Part shown: in pieces, positions 44,471 to 52,777 of the stretch
How the letters are laid out: the number at the start of each line of letters is the position of its first letter
How positions within the stretch are numbered: position 1 is the first letter of the stretch
Assembly: GCF_040371755.1 (NCBI RefSeq)
Contig: NZ_BAABWE010000007.1
Location: 62,001-126,000, forward strand
Source: Bermanella sp040371755
Lineage (GTDB): Bacteria > Pseudomonadota > Gammaproteobacteria > Pseudomonadales > Oceanobacteraceae
Reading direction: 5' to 3'
Length of the DNA: 64,000 nucleotides
Program-made: the position numbers and the translations under genes
Notes under the pieces: model-generated
What the model was told of the DNA's origin: nothing
What the model saw: the letters and a program-made list of their open reading frames with translations, nothing else
Database searches by the model: none

Positions 44471-45283
44471 ATGGAGATTTCAGGTTCTGGTTTAGGGTTA
44501 CGTCGTGGCATGCTAGAAGAGATGTCGAAATTAACACCCGAGCAGGTGGATTTCTTTGAAATAGCACCAGAGAATTGGATGAATCTTGGTGGTCGCTTTG
44601 GTAAAGCGTTTAGATCATTAACTGAACGCTTTCCTTTTGCTTGTCATGGCTTATCGCTATCCATTGGAAGTTCTGATCCTTTAGATGTTGAGTTTGTAAA
44701 AGCAGTAAAAGCCTTTATGGATGAACATCAGATTCAAACGTATTCCGAGCATTTAAGTTATTGCTCACATAATGGTCATATGTATGACCTAATGCCCATC
44801 CCTTTTACACAAGATGCCATTGATCATGTGATATCTCGTATTAAAGTGGTTCAAGACATTCTTGAACGACCATTAATATTAGAAAACGTATCTACTTACG
44901 CTAAATTTGGTGACATGAGCGAGTTAGCGTTTACCCAAGAGGTAGTTCAGCATTCAGGCTGTAAGCTATTACTGGATGTGAACAACGTATATGTAAACAG
45001 CATTAATCACCAGTATGATCCTGTTGCATTTATATCCTCGCTACCTTCAACGGCAATAAATTATATTCACATTGCCGGTCATTTTGATGAGGCAGATGAT
45101 TTAAAAGTGGATACCCATGGAGCACCAATAAAAGACGATGTTTGGTCGTTATTAAAGCTTGCATACGAGTGTCATGGTGTGAAGCCCACTTTGCTAGAAC
45201 GGGACTTCAACTTTCCACCTATCTCTGAATTACTTGATGAGATCAATCAGGTCAAAGCCAAGCAAGAGGTGGTTTATGCCTGA
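44471..45283 (+). CDS. DUF692 (MNIO) RiPP-modifying enzyme, HvfB/BufB type
   Basis: A 270-residue TIM-barrel enzyme of the multinuclear non-haem iron oxygenase family (MbnB, TglH, BufB and HvfB relatives). Candidate iron ligands visible in conserved motifs are H59 (CHGLSLS), H94 (SEHLSY), E138 (LENVSTY), D169 (LLDVNN), H203 (HIAGHFDE), D214 and H216 (VDTHGAP) and E243 (LLERDF). It likely oxidises cysteines of the upstream EGKCG precursor. GGAAG precedes the ATG 17 bases after the precursor stop. The next gene overlaps it by 8 bases. Confidence 0.92.
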   Translation: MEISGSGLGLRRGMLEEMSKLTPEQVDFFEIAPENWMNLGGRFGKAFRSLTERFPFACHGLSLSIGSSDPLDVEFVKAVKAFMDEHQIQTYSEHLSYCSHNGHMYDLMPIPFTQDAIDHVISRIKVVQDILERPLILENVSTYAKFGDMSELAFTQEVVQHSGCKLLLDVNNVYVNSINHQYDPVAFISSLPSTAINYIHIAGHFDEADDLKVDTHGAPIKDDVWSLLKLAYECHGVKPTLLERDFNFPPISELLDEINQVKAKQEVVYA

Positions 45284-46010
45284 GACTAATTATAAAGATA
45301 CTCAGCAGGAATTCACCGATGCCATTCGGTCACCTGAACAAGGGTCCATAGACGGGATTGAAGAGCGCCGGTTAGCGGTTTATCGCGAGTTATTCATAAA
45401 TAATGTTGAAAGTTTTATAACAGGTACTTTTCCTGTTTTAAAAGAGTGTCTTAATCAGAAAACGTGGTCAAACATGGTTCGACGTTTTTTTGTAGAGCAT
45501 AAATGCACAAGCCCGTATTTTTTAGAAATCAGTGAAGAGTTTTTAGAGTTTCTTGGTGAAGATGAAGGCAATACTCTAGATTTACCTGATTATGCTTACT
45601 CCTTAGCTCATTGGGAATGGATGGAGTTATTTGCAGATGCCTACGTAGAGCAGAAGCCTTTCATTTTAACCCCCATAAATTTAGATCACGATTGCCTTAC
45701 AACAGTTGAGTGTGCTTGGTTGCAAGCCTATGAATTTCCAGTTCATACAATAGGAGCCAATCAAACGGTGGAGCAAGCGCCGACATTCTTATTGGTGTAT
45801 CGAGATCAATCTCAAGAAGTGAATTTCATTGAGCTTAACCCTTTAAGTTATTTATTGTTTCAAGCCCTGCAAAACAATCAATTAAATACGATTAAAGGCT
45901 TGGTGCATGATATAAGCCAAGCCAACGGCATACCTGCCGAGCAATTAATGACCGGTGCTATGGAAATCATAGGTCACTGGGCAGACTTACAACTCATTCA
46001 AAAAGTTTAA
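45276..46010 (+). CDS. DUF2063 partner protein, HvfC/BufC type
   Basis: A 244-residue protein with an N-terminal DUF2063 domain (about 5-95: FTDAIRSP, RLAVYRELFINNVESFITGTFPVLK, SPYFLEISEEFLEF) and an alpha/beta C-terminal half. In RiPP operons of this type the protein acts as the precursor-binding partner of the DUF692 enzyme, despite its old label as a putative DNA-binding domain. Start ATG 45276 overlaps the enzyme gene by 8 bases; an upstream in-frame ATG at 45234 is rejected because it extends into the enzyme. Confidence 0.9.
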   Translation: MPETNYKDTQQEFTDAIRSPEQGSIDGIEERRLAVYRELFINNVESFITGTFPVLKECLNQKTWSNMVRRFFVEHKCTSPYFLEISEEFLEFLGEDEGNTLDLPDYAYSLAHWEWMELFADAYVEQKPFILTPINLDHDCLTTVECAWLQAYEFPVHTIGANQTVEQAPTFLLVYRDQSQEVNFIELNPLSYLLFQALQNNQLNTIKGLVHDISQANGIPAEQLMTGAMEIIGHWADLQLIQKV

Positions 46011-46012
46011 TC

Positions 46013-46615
46013 ATGAATATACCCGCACTTTTTTCTTTTATTGATAAAGCATCATCTCGTCTTACACATTTAGATTTCATCCCATTATTAGCATTAAGAC
46101 TATATTTAGTCCCCGTATTTTGGGTGGCAGGTATGAATAAATTAAATGATATGGACTCCGTAATTAGCTGGTTTGGTAACAGTGAATGGGGTTTAGGTTT
46201 ACCGTTTCCAGAATTACTAGCGTGGTTAGCTACCTTAACAGAATTGGGGGCCGCCATATTGCTTGTGGTTGGCTTGGCGGTGCGTTGGATCAGTATTCCT
46301 TTAATTATTACTATGCTGGTGGCTATTTTCGCAGTGCATTGGCCTAATGGTTGGCAAGCAGTGGCGGACCCGCAATCACCGTTTGCATCTCAGGACATTG
46401 AGGACGTGATAAATCGATTAGGTTTTGCCCGTGATATTTTAAAAGAACATGGTAATTATGCATGGTTGACTGAGCGTGGCAGCATTGTCATTAGTAACAA
46501 TGGTATTGAATGGGCAACTACTTACCTAATTATGTGTTTAGTATTACTTACCAATGGCGGAGGGCGTTACTTGAGCTTGGATTATTACATTAAAAAAGCT
46601 TGTAATAAGCCCTAG
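46013..46615 (+). CDS. DoxX-family membrane protein of the RiPP operon
   Basis: A 200-residue protein with about four hydrophobic segments (22-42, 62-90, 97-115, 163-185) and the DoxX-like RLYLVPVFWVAGMNKL and ELGAAILLVVGL motifs. It starts 2 bases after the DUF2063 stop, so it is the fourth operon gene. DoxX proteins often accompany DUF692 operons. It may help electron or metal handling at the membrane; that is inferred. Confidence 0.85.
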   Translation: MNIPALFSFIDKASSRLTHLDFIPLLALRLYLVPVFWVAGMNKLNDMDSVISWFGNSEWGLGLPFPELLAWLATLTELGAAILLVVGLAVRWISIPLIITMLVAIFAVHWPNGWQAVADPQSPFASQDIEDVINRLGFARDILKEHGNYAWLTERGSIVISNNGIEWATTYLIMCLVLLTNGGGRYLSLDYYIKKACNKP

Positions 46616-46814
46616 ATTATCAACTTTAAAGCACGTGTTTTTAGTTAATTTCTTGCAAAATGCGTGTTCCACTCCCCAAAAAGCCTTTATATCTTTGATT
46701 TAATGTCAAATTTAGGCAATTAAATGTGTGAAAAACGGTTTGATTGTCTATATTTTATTCAAAGGGAGAGATTGGCAGTTTATATCGTTTCCTTTACACA
46801 AAAAATTCATCAAT

Positions 46815-46880
46815 CTGTCATATAAGTGAAAGAATGTAACATAACTGTCATAAAGTGTTTGTAACATAACTGTCACTTAA
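46815..46880 (+). promoter_or_regulatory. tandem Pho-box-like repeats before the porin gene
   Basis: CTGTCA occurs at 46815, 46845 and 46870. The 16-base sequence TGTAACATAACTGTCA is repeated exactly at 46835-46850 and 46860-46875. Inside each copy TGTAAC and TGTCA(T/C) are 11 bases apart, the spacing of PhoB half-sites, and the first CTGTCATATAA resembles the E. coli Pho box. PhoB control of the porin is a strong inference. Confidence 0.72.
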
Positions 46881-46909
46881 TACAGTAAGAAAACAATAAG
46901 GTGATAACG

Positions 46910-47800
46910 ATGAAAAAGCCCCTAATTGCTGCTGCGATCTCTATGGCCCTTGCCGCTAACGCTCAAGCAGAGACTCAGTTTTACGGTAAAATGAATGTTT
47001 CTTTTAACTATCTAGATACAGACCCGCAATTCAGTATAGGAAGTCATGCAAGCCGCTTAGGTGTTAAAGGTTCAGAAGACTTAGGAACTACAAAAGTCAT
47101 TTATCAGGCTGAATATGAAACGGATATTGATGGTGATGGTACCGTTTTCAAGCAACGTGATTCATTTGTGGGTTTACAATATGCCGGTTTTGGTAGTATT
47201 AAAATGGGTATAATGGATACCCCGCTTAAAAAGTCTCAGGGTAAATTTGATTTATTTAACGATGTAGTGGATATCAAAAATGTATTAGGCGGTGAAAAAC
47301 GCCTTGGTAATAGCCTTAATTACACCACTGAAAAATTTGGTGCACTACAAGCTTCTGTGTCATACGTTATGATGGAAGATAATACAGGCGTTGCTGATGA
47401 TGGTATCTCTGCAAGCTTAACCTTTAAGCAAGATAATATTTATGCGGCAGTAGCGATGGATAGTAAGACAGAAGATGCTGATACTTCTACTATTCGCGGT
47501 ACTGTTATAGTTAAATCAGGTGACTTAACATTCGGTGCGTTAGTTAATAATGTTGATGCCTCTGATACTACGGATGACGAGTTAGGTTTTGCTGTAAATG
47601 CAGCTATGAAAATGGGTTCAAATACTGCAAAAGTACAGTTTGTATCAGGTGATCAGCAAGCGGCGGGAGCAACTAATATCTCTGTGGGTGTGGATCATAA
47701 GATGGCAAAAACCACTAAAGCATATGTATATTTAAATCAGTTTGATTCTGATGCTAGTGATCAAATGGCCGTTACTTTTGGTTTAGAGCACAAATTCTAA
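46910..47800 (+). CDS. outer-membrane porin, probably phosphate-starvation controlled
   Basis: A 296-residue general porin (Porin_4/OmpC-like). The signal peptide (about 1-20, ANAQA|ETQFYGKMNVSFNY) is followed by SHASRLGVKGSEDLG and the typical FVGLQYAGFGSIKMGIMDTPLKK loop, ending with terminal phenylalanine (GLEHKF). Start ATG 46910 has AAGGTG upstream. Tandem Pho-box-like repeats 30-95 bases before the start suggest induction at low phosphate, as for PhoE or OprP; anion preference is not shown. Confidence 0.9.
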   Translation: MKKPLIAAAISMALAANAQAETQFYGKMNVSFNYLDTDPQFSIGSHASRLGVKGSEDLGTTKVIYQAEYETDIDGDGTVFKQRDSFVGLQYAGFGSIKMGIMDTPLKKSQGKFDLFNDVVDIKNVLGGEKRLGNSLNYTTEKFGALQASVSYVMMEDNTGVADDGISASLTFKQDNIYAAVAMDSKTEDADTSTIRGTVIVKSGDLTFGALVNNVDASDTTDDELGFAVNAAMKMGSNTAKVQFVSGDQQAAGATNISVGVDHKMAKTTKAYVYLNQFDSDASDQMAVTFGLEHKF

Positions 47801-47819
47801 CCTTTAGTCTTTTAAAAAT

Positions 47820-47850
47820 GCCTCTCACTGCAAAGTGGGGGGCTTTTTTT
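47820..47850 (+). terminator. rho-independent terminator after the porin gene
   Basis: GCCTCTCACT pairs with AGTGGGGGGC (two G-U) around GCAA, followed by seven T. Confidence 0.92.
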
Positions 47851-47930
47851 GTTTCTGGATATAAGCGCTTAGATTGAGTTTCACTGGGACTCTTGTTTTA
47901 ATGTGGCTGCTAAATATTTCGGTAATATCT

Positions 47931-48656
47931 ATGAATCGTCTATCATTTTACTTTTTACTCAGTTGCGCTTTATTTTTTGTAATCAATCCAGCTTCTGCTA
48001 ATGAAGCTGACCCTTGGGAAAACTGGAACCGCAAAGTTTTCCAGTTTAACGAAACCGTGGATTACTACAGTGCCAAACCACTGGCACAAGCCTACCGAAA
48101 TGTCACACCGCAAGTGGTAGACGACGCCATTACCAATGTATTTAGTAACCTTGGTGAACCGTTTGTTATGGTGAATAATCTAGCCCAAGGTAAGTTTATA
48201 GACGCGCTGTCGGATGCCGGTCGGTTTATTGTTAATAGTACCGTAGGTGTTTTAGGTATATTTGATGTGGCGCGTCACTTAGGAATGCCCAAGCATAATG
48301 AAGATATTGGGCAAACCCTTGCTTTTTGGGGGGTAGAATCAGGCCCATACATTGTATTGCCTGTTTTAGGGCCAAGCACCATCAGAGATGCCTCTGGTTT
48401 TGCCATTGAAATTGCGGCATTTGACATGATTGATCCACAATCTCAGTCACTAGAGAATACTGAGCTTTATTATTCGTCAGTGTTCATTGAATATTTAGAT
48501 ATCCGTGCGGACATCATTCCGGCTGAAGGGATTATCAGTGGGGATAAATACAGCTTCTTGCGTACTCTATACCTTCAGCGAAGAGAGTTTCTGATAAACG
48601 ATGGTCAAGTTAAGGATGAGTTTGGTGAGTTTGATGAAGAATTTGACGACTTCTAG
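47931..48656 (+). CDS. mlaA: Mla-pathway protein MlaA (VacJ)
   Basis: MlaA is the outer-membrane donor/acceptor of the Mla system that removes misplaced phospholipids. The 241-residue protein begins with a signal (about 1-22) that could end at ASA|NEADPWE; a cysteine at position 11 (FLLSC) could instead be a lipobox, but it is not typical. The mature part has EADPWENWNRKVFQFNE, NFF-like VNNLAQGKF and GPYIVLPVLGPSTIRD, all characteristic. No mlaBCDEF genes adjoin. The upstream ribosome site is weak. Confidence 0.92.
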   Translation: MNRLSFYFLLSCALFFVINPASANEADPWENWNRKVFQFNETVDYYSAKPLAQAYRNVTPQVVDDAITNVFSNLGEPFVMVNNLAQGKFIDALSDAGRFIVNSTVGVLGIFDVARHLGMPKHNEDIGQTLAFWGVESGPYIVLPVLGPSTIRDASGFAIEIAAFDMIDPQSQSLENTELYYSSVFIEYLDIRADIIPAEGIISGDKYSFLRTLYLQRREFLINDGQVKDEFGEFDEEFDDF

Positions 48657-48670
48657 TAAGTGTAAAATTA

Positions 48671-48696
48671 CTCGCCAAGTATAATCTCTTGGCGAG
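48671..48696. terminator. convergent hairpin between mlaA and the PilZ gene
   Basis: CTCGCCAAG / CTTGGCGAG with an 8-base loop lies between the two convergent stops. T runs are weak on both sides. Confidence 0.5.
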
Positions 48697-48707
48697 AGGC
48701 ATATCCA

Positions 48708-49004
48708 TTAGCCTAAAAGCTCAATGATTTCGGCGCCATAATAGAATGTGCTTGTTTCTTCCATAATGCGATTAATTCGAATTCTGGCATTTAGTGGCGC
48801 AAATTGATTTTGATACGAAGGCAAAAAAGCATTGGCTTCATCGCCAATGCTAAGCTGCTCTTTTGTTTCAATGCACATGCCTGTGCCACTTAAATCAACA
48901 CATATACATTCAAATGTACGACTATCCATCGTTAGAGTCAGAGGTGACTCAACTCGCATGCGGATAAAGTCGCGTTTTTCGTCATAGGCATTGGCTAGGC
49001 TCAT
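48708..49004 (-). CDS. PilZ-domain cyclic-di-GMP effector
   Basis: A 98-residue single-domain PilZ protein. The cyclic-di-GMP binding residues are present: RxxxR as RDFIR (11-15) and DxSxxG as DLSGTG (37-42). There is no other domain or export signal. The divergent neighbour is a response-regulator phosphatase, and an HD-GYP enzyme is encoded elsewhere in the window, so cyclic-di-GMP signalling is active in this organism. The target process is unknown. Confidence 0.88.
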   Translation of the reverse strand: MSLANAYDEKRDFIRMRVESPLTLTMDSRTFECICVDLSGTGMCIETKEQLSIGDEANAFLPSYQNQFAPLNARIRINRIMEETSTFYYGAEIIELLG

Positions 49005-49231
49005 TATTTTTAGTCCTTAAAACTTACGCAATAGCTGACTAACAGTGTCAAACTTTGGTTGTTTTTACAATTGTATAATAAGTATGCAAAAGTTATGACA
49101 AGTCTCGCAATAATTACTGAGATCTAATCAAAAAACACATGCCTTTCTTGGTTCCTTGGTGTACCTTGTTAACAATGAGTTAGCCATGTAAGGTGGCTAC
49201 AGCCCTAACAATAACAAGTCTGCAGGCATCC

Positions 49232-50413
49232 ATGAGTGTGGTAAGTGGTCGAGTTTTAGTCATTGATGACGAAGCCATTGTCCGAGAAAGCATCGTTGCT
49301 TATTTAGAGGACAGTGGGTTTGATGTAATAGAGGCCGAAAATGGTCAAGAAGGCGTAGCTTGCTTTAATAGCCAGTTGCCGGATATCGTGCTTTGCGATC
49401 TTCGTATGCCAAGCATGGATGGCTTAGCCGTCTTAAAGAAAATCAATAAAACTAACCCAAATACTCCCTTTATTGTGGTGTCAGGTGCTGGTGTCATGGC
49501 CGACGTGGTGCAGGCTCTTCGCCTTGGTGCCAGTGATTATCTCATTAAACCTATTTTAGATATGGAAGTGCTTGAGCACAGTATTTTGCGCAACCTAAAA
49601 TCCATGCGATTGGCTGAGCAAAACAGCGCTTATCGCCTCCAACTTGAAAATAATAATCGTGAATTAGAATCTCGACTGGAAGAGCTTCGCTTAGATCAGC
49701 AAGCAGGCCGAGAAGTACAAAAACGCATGCTGCCAGATAATCAGGCACAAATGAGCGGTATCGAATTTCACTATCACATTATCCCAAGCCTGTATTTGAG
49801 TGGAGATTTTGTCGACTACTTTCCAATTAGTGGTGACAAAATGGTTTTTTACGTGGCTGATGTAAGTGGCCACGGAGCATCATCGGCGTTCATAACCGTT
49901 TTATTAAAGAATTTAACAAATCGCTTGAGACGAAACCTAAAGCGTCAATCAACTGATGACTTGTTGACACCTCACAAAGTGATTCAGCGAGTTAATAAAG
50001 AACTAGTTGATGCTCAGTTAGGAAAGCACGTGAGCTTATTCTGGGGTATGATTGATTTGCCATCGTCTACACTTTCTTATAGTGTGGCAGGCCAATTTCC
50101 AATGCCCATTTTAAATAATGAAAATGGGGCTAATTATTTGGAGGGGCGGTCGCAGCCTGCTGGGCTTTTTGCCGCAGCTAAATACGATACTTACGAAGTA
50201 ACATTAGGCCACACTTTTGAGTTAGTCGCTGTTTCTGACGGAATACTTGAAGTGATGCCACAAGAGCGTTTATCTGACAAAGAAGCATGCTTGCTCGACT
50301 GGGTGAGAAATGGTCAGTTAACCGTCGAAAACTTGGAATCCTTACTTAATATAGATACCAGTAATGAGATACCAGATGACATTACATTGCTAACCTTGTC
50401 CAGGACCGAATGA
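49232..50413 (+). CDS. response regulator with PP2C (SpoIIE) phosphatase output, HsbR-like
   Basis: A 393-residue protein: receiver domain (1-120) with phospho-acceptor D56 (VLCDLRMPSMDG), a coiled coil (about 135-170: RLQLENNNRELESRLEELRL), then a SpoIIE/PP2C phosphatase (about 185-390) with YVADVSGHGASSAF and VSDGILE. The layout matches RssB/HsbR proteins that dephosphorylate an anti-sigma antagonist. The STAS gene overlaps by 4 bases and is the likely substrate. Start ATG 49232 fits a receiver N-terminus better than the upstream GTG. Confidence 0.88.
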   Translation: MSVVSGRVLVIDDEAIVRESIVAYLEDSGFDVIEAENGQEGVACFNSQLPDIVLCDLRMPSMDGLAVLKKINKTNPNTPFIVVSGAGVMADVVQALRLGASDYLIKPILDMEVLEHSILRNLKSMRLAEQNSAYRLQLENNNRELESRLEELRLDQQAGREVQKRMLPDNQAQMSGIEFHYHIIPSLYLSGDFVDYFPISGDKMVFYVADVSGHGASSAFITVLLKNLTNRLRRNLKRQSTDDLLTPHKVIQRVNKELVDAQLGKHVSLFWGMIDLPSSTLSYSVAGQFPMPILNNENGANYLEGRSQPAGLFAAAKYDTYEVTLGHTFELVAVSDGILEVMPQERLSDKEACLLDWVRNGQLTVENLESLLNIDTSNEIPDDITLLTLSRTE

Positions 50414-50898
50414 CCATGAATACGGGAAAAATTCTCGTTGCTCAAAGCCAGGGTATATACATCATAAAGTTTGTCGGTGATGTGCGCTTGAATTTATGTG
50501 GCACACTTGATCAATACACCGATGAGATGTTTGAAAGTGAAAAATTCAAAACGGTGATTATCGATTTAACTGAAACCCAGTGTATTGATAGCACCTCCTT
50601 AGGCCAACTTGCAAAGATATCCATACTTTACAAAGAAAAATACGGCCAATTACCCACTATCATCTCTACTCAAGATGATATTAATCGAATCTTATTAAGC
50701 ATGGGGTTTGATCAGGTATTTTACATCGTACATGAGCTGGTATCCCAAGTGGAATACCTCGATGAATTACCACTTAAATCCGTTGACGAAGACGAAATGA
50801 AAAAACGCGTGTTAGAAGCTCATAAATTACTTATGAATATGAACGATAATAACCGCGAAGCATTTCAGGATTTAGTGAACAGCCTAGAAGACAAATAA
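50410..50898 (+). CDS. STAS-domain anti-sigma-factor antagonist, HsbA-like
   Basis: A 162-residue protein with a STAS domain (about 5-108). The phosphorylation site is in CIDSTSLG (S61), and the MGFDQVFYIVHELV end of the domain is typical. The C-terminus (about 115-162) is a charged helix. It overlaps the phosphatase gene as ATGA, so the two form a partner-switching module like HsbR-HsbA in Pseudomonas, where HsbA passes between an anti-sigma factor and a diguanylate cyclase. Neither partner is encoded nearby. Confidence 0.85.
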   Translation: MTMNTGKILVAQSQGIYIIKFVGDVRLNLCGTLDQYTDEMFESEKFKTVIIDLTETQCIDSTSLGQLAKISILYKEKYGQLPTIISTQDDINRILLSMGFDQVFYIVHELVSQVEYLDELPLKSVDEDEMKKRVLEAHKLLMNMNDNNREAFQDLVNSLEDK

Positions 50899-50906
50899 AC
50901 TATCAT

Positions 50907-51944
50907 ATGACTGCTCAAACAGACACAGTGCAAAAAGCCACCGTACTTGGCGGTGGTAGCTTTGGTACTGCCATCGCCAATATTCTAGCTGAAAATGGCT
51001 TTCAAGTGGGTATGTGGATGCGCAATCCTCAAACCTTAAAAAATATAAACGAAGAACGCGAGAATAAACAATACTTACCTGGGTTAAAGCTTAATTCAGC
51101 AATTACAGCTACTGATGATATTCAAGCAGCCATTAGTGGAAGTGACGTGGTATTTTATGCGATTCCGAGTAAATCATTTCGTGAAATAGTTGAACGTACT
51201 ACTGGTTTGATTGAAAAAGATCAAATTTTAATTAGCACCACAAAAGGGATTGAACCAGAAGGGTTTAATCTTATGAGTGATATTCTAAAAGGGGTCTTTC
51301 CTGTTAACCCTGTGGGTGTCATTAGTGGGCCAAATCTAGCCAAAGAAATTGCTCAAGGGCAATTGGCTGCCACGGTTATTGCTAGTAAAGATAAGAGAGT
51401 GCGTGACTTTATTCAGCAAAGTTTAAGCTGTAAATTTTTCCGTATCTACGTAAATGCAGATATGTATGGTGTAGAGCTAGGTGGCGCCCTTAAAAACATA
51501 TATGCCATTATTACCGGAATGGCGGCGGCCCTAGGTTATGGTGAAAACACTAAAGCCATGTTAATTACTCGCAGCCTAGCTGAAATGAGTCGCTTTGCCG
51601 TTTCACAAGGGGCAAATCCTATGACATTTTTAGGATTGGCGGGAGTTGGCGATTTAGTCGCAACCTGTGTATCACCTTTGAGTCGAAATTACCGAATAGG
51701 CTATGCTATTGGTAAAGGCGAAAGCCTAGAAGAGGCCACGCAGGCCCTAGGTGAAGTAGCTGAAGGAATCAATACATTGCGTTACGTACGCAATCAAGCC
51801 AATGAACTAGGCATATACATGCCACTGGTTAATGCGCTTTATGCTGTGTTATTTGAAGGTGTTAGAGTTGAAGAAGTGGCTGTTGCGCTAATGACCGGCG
51901 ATCACAATACAGACGTGGAATTTTCATTACCTCGAGGAGCCTAA
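50907..51944 (+). CDS. gpsA: glycerol-3-phosphate dehydrogenase GpsA
   Basis: GpsA makes sn-glycerol-3-phosphate from dihydroxyacetone phosphate for phospholipid synthesis, using NAD(P)H. The 345-residue enzyme has the nucleotide-binding GGGSFGTAIANIL (about 12-24), the conserved STTKGIEPE and SGPNLAKEIA segments, the catalytic lysine region LGGALKNIYAI and the C-terminal GDHNTDVEF. It follows the STAS gene by 8 bases. Confidence 0.97.
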   Translation: MTAQTDTVQKATVLGGGSFGTAIANILAENGFQVGMWMRNPQTLKNINEERENKQYLPGLKLNSAITATDDIQAAISGSDVVFYAIPSKSFREIVERTTGLIEKDQILISTTKGIEPEGFNLMSDILKGVFPVNPVGVISGPNLAKEIAQGQLAATVIASKDKRVRDFIQQSLSCKFFRIYVNADMYGVELGGALKNIYAIITGMAAALGYGENTKAMLITRSLAEMSRFAVSQGANPMTFLGLAGVGDLVATCVSPLSRNYRIGYAIGKGESLEEATQALGEVAEGINTLRYVRNQANELGIYMPLVNALYAVLFEGVRVEEVAVALMTGDHNTDVEFSLPRGA

Positions 51945-51948
51945 GCAA

Positions 51949-52320
51949 ATGGATAATCAATGGAAAGACAGTATTAAATCTGAGTCTTTTTGGCTGCGTA
52001 GCGTATTTATGGTGTTGTTTTTTGTAGTTTACCGCATCGTAGATATTTTGGTTTTATTAGTGGCCATTAGCCAGTGGTTATATGTGCTACTTAGCGGTGA
52101 TGCTAATCAGGGGCTTAGGAAGTTTGCCAATGGTCTAAGCTTATATGTAGCGCAGATTATCAATTACCTAAGTTACAATACAGAAGAGAAACCCTACCCA
52201 TTTAGTGATTGGCCAGAGAAAGTGGCTCCGGTTAAAACCTCTCGACGTAAAACCACGCGTAAAGTGGTGAAAAAAACCTCCGCTAAAGCAGAAAAGCCTG
52301 AAGACCAAGGTGATGCATAA
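51949..52320 (+). CDS. DUF4389 membrane protein
   Basis: A 123-residue protein resembling DUF4389. There are two hydrophobic stretches (about 17-46 and 66-82), with SFWLRSVFMVLFFVVYRI and FANGLSLYVAQIINYLSYNTEEKPYPFSDWP. A basic tail (about 95-123, KTSRRKTTRKVVKK) follows. The family is uncharacterised. It lies 4 bases after gpsA, and sixA starts inside its end. Confidence 0.85.
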   Translation: MDNQWKDSIKSESFWLRSVFMVLFFVVYRIVDILVLLVAISQWLYVLLSGDANQGLRKFANGLSLYVAQIINYLSYNTEEKPYPFSDWPEKVAPVKTSRRKTTRKVVKKTSAKAEKPEDQGDA

Positions 52321-52777
52321 ACTTTGGATTATGCGCCATGGGCAAGCTAAATCCATGGCGCCTACTGATCAACAGCGGCCTTTGACCAATACTGGCCGCC
52401 AGCAAGCAAAAATCAATTTTCAGCATTTATCTCAACAGGCTTTTACCCATGTTTTTGTTAGCCCGTATTTGCGTGCTCAGCAAACGTTTGACGAATTGAA
52501 ATCTCAAGGCCTTATTTATGGCAGTTGTAAAACAGTTGATTGGGTAACCCCTGATGTAGACACCCAGCCAGCCTTAGATGAACTATTAACTCTAAAAGGT
52601 GATGATTTAAATATATTAATTGTATGTCATCAAACCTTTGCTGGGCGATTAGCTACCCACTTATGTGATGGCCATACTCGTGGTAGGCATGTGGATACTG
52701 CTGCTATTGTTGCAATTGAAGCTGAGGTGTTTGCAAGCCAATGCGGAACATTTATCAATATTTTATCTTCCTATTAA
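52313..52777 (+). CDS. sixA: phosphohistidine phosphatase SixA
   Basis: SixA removes phosphate from histidine residues of signalling or phosphotransfer proteins. The 154-residue enzyme has the histidine-phosphatase RHG motif LWIMRHGQAKS (H9), with the second His in VCHQTFAGRL. GTG 52310 one codon earlier is the alternative start. It overlaps DUF4389 by 8 bases and the TraB gene by 37 bases. Confidence 0.9.
   Translation: MHKLWIMRHGQAKSMAPTDQQRPLTNTGRQQAKINFQHLSQQAFTHVFVSPYLRAQQTFDELKSQGLIYGSCKTVDWVTPDVDTQPALDELLTLKGDDLNILIVCHQTFAGRLATHLCDGHTRGRHVDTAAIVAIEAEVFASQCGTFINILSSY

Noticed and set aside
44232..44567. Repetitive minus-strand frames opposite the RiPP precursor
   Set aside because: They mirror the EGKCG repeats and have no ribosome site; the plus-strand precursor with signal peptide explains the sequence.
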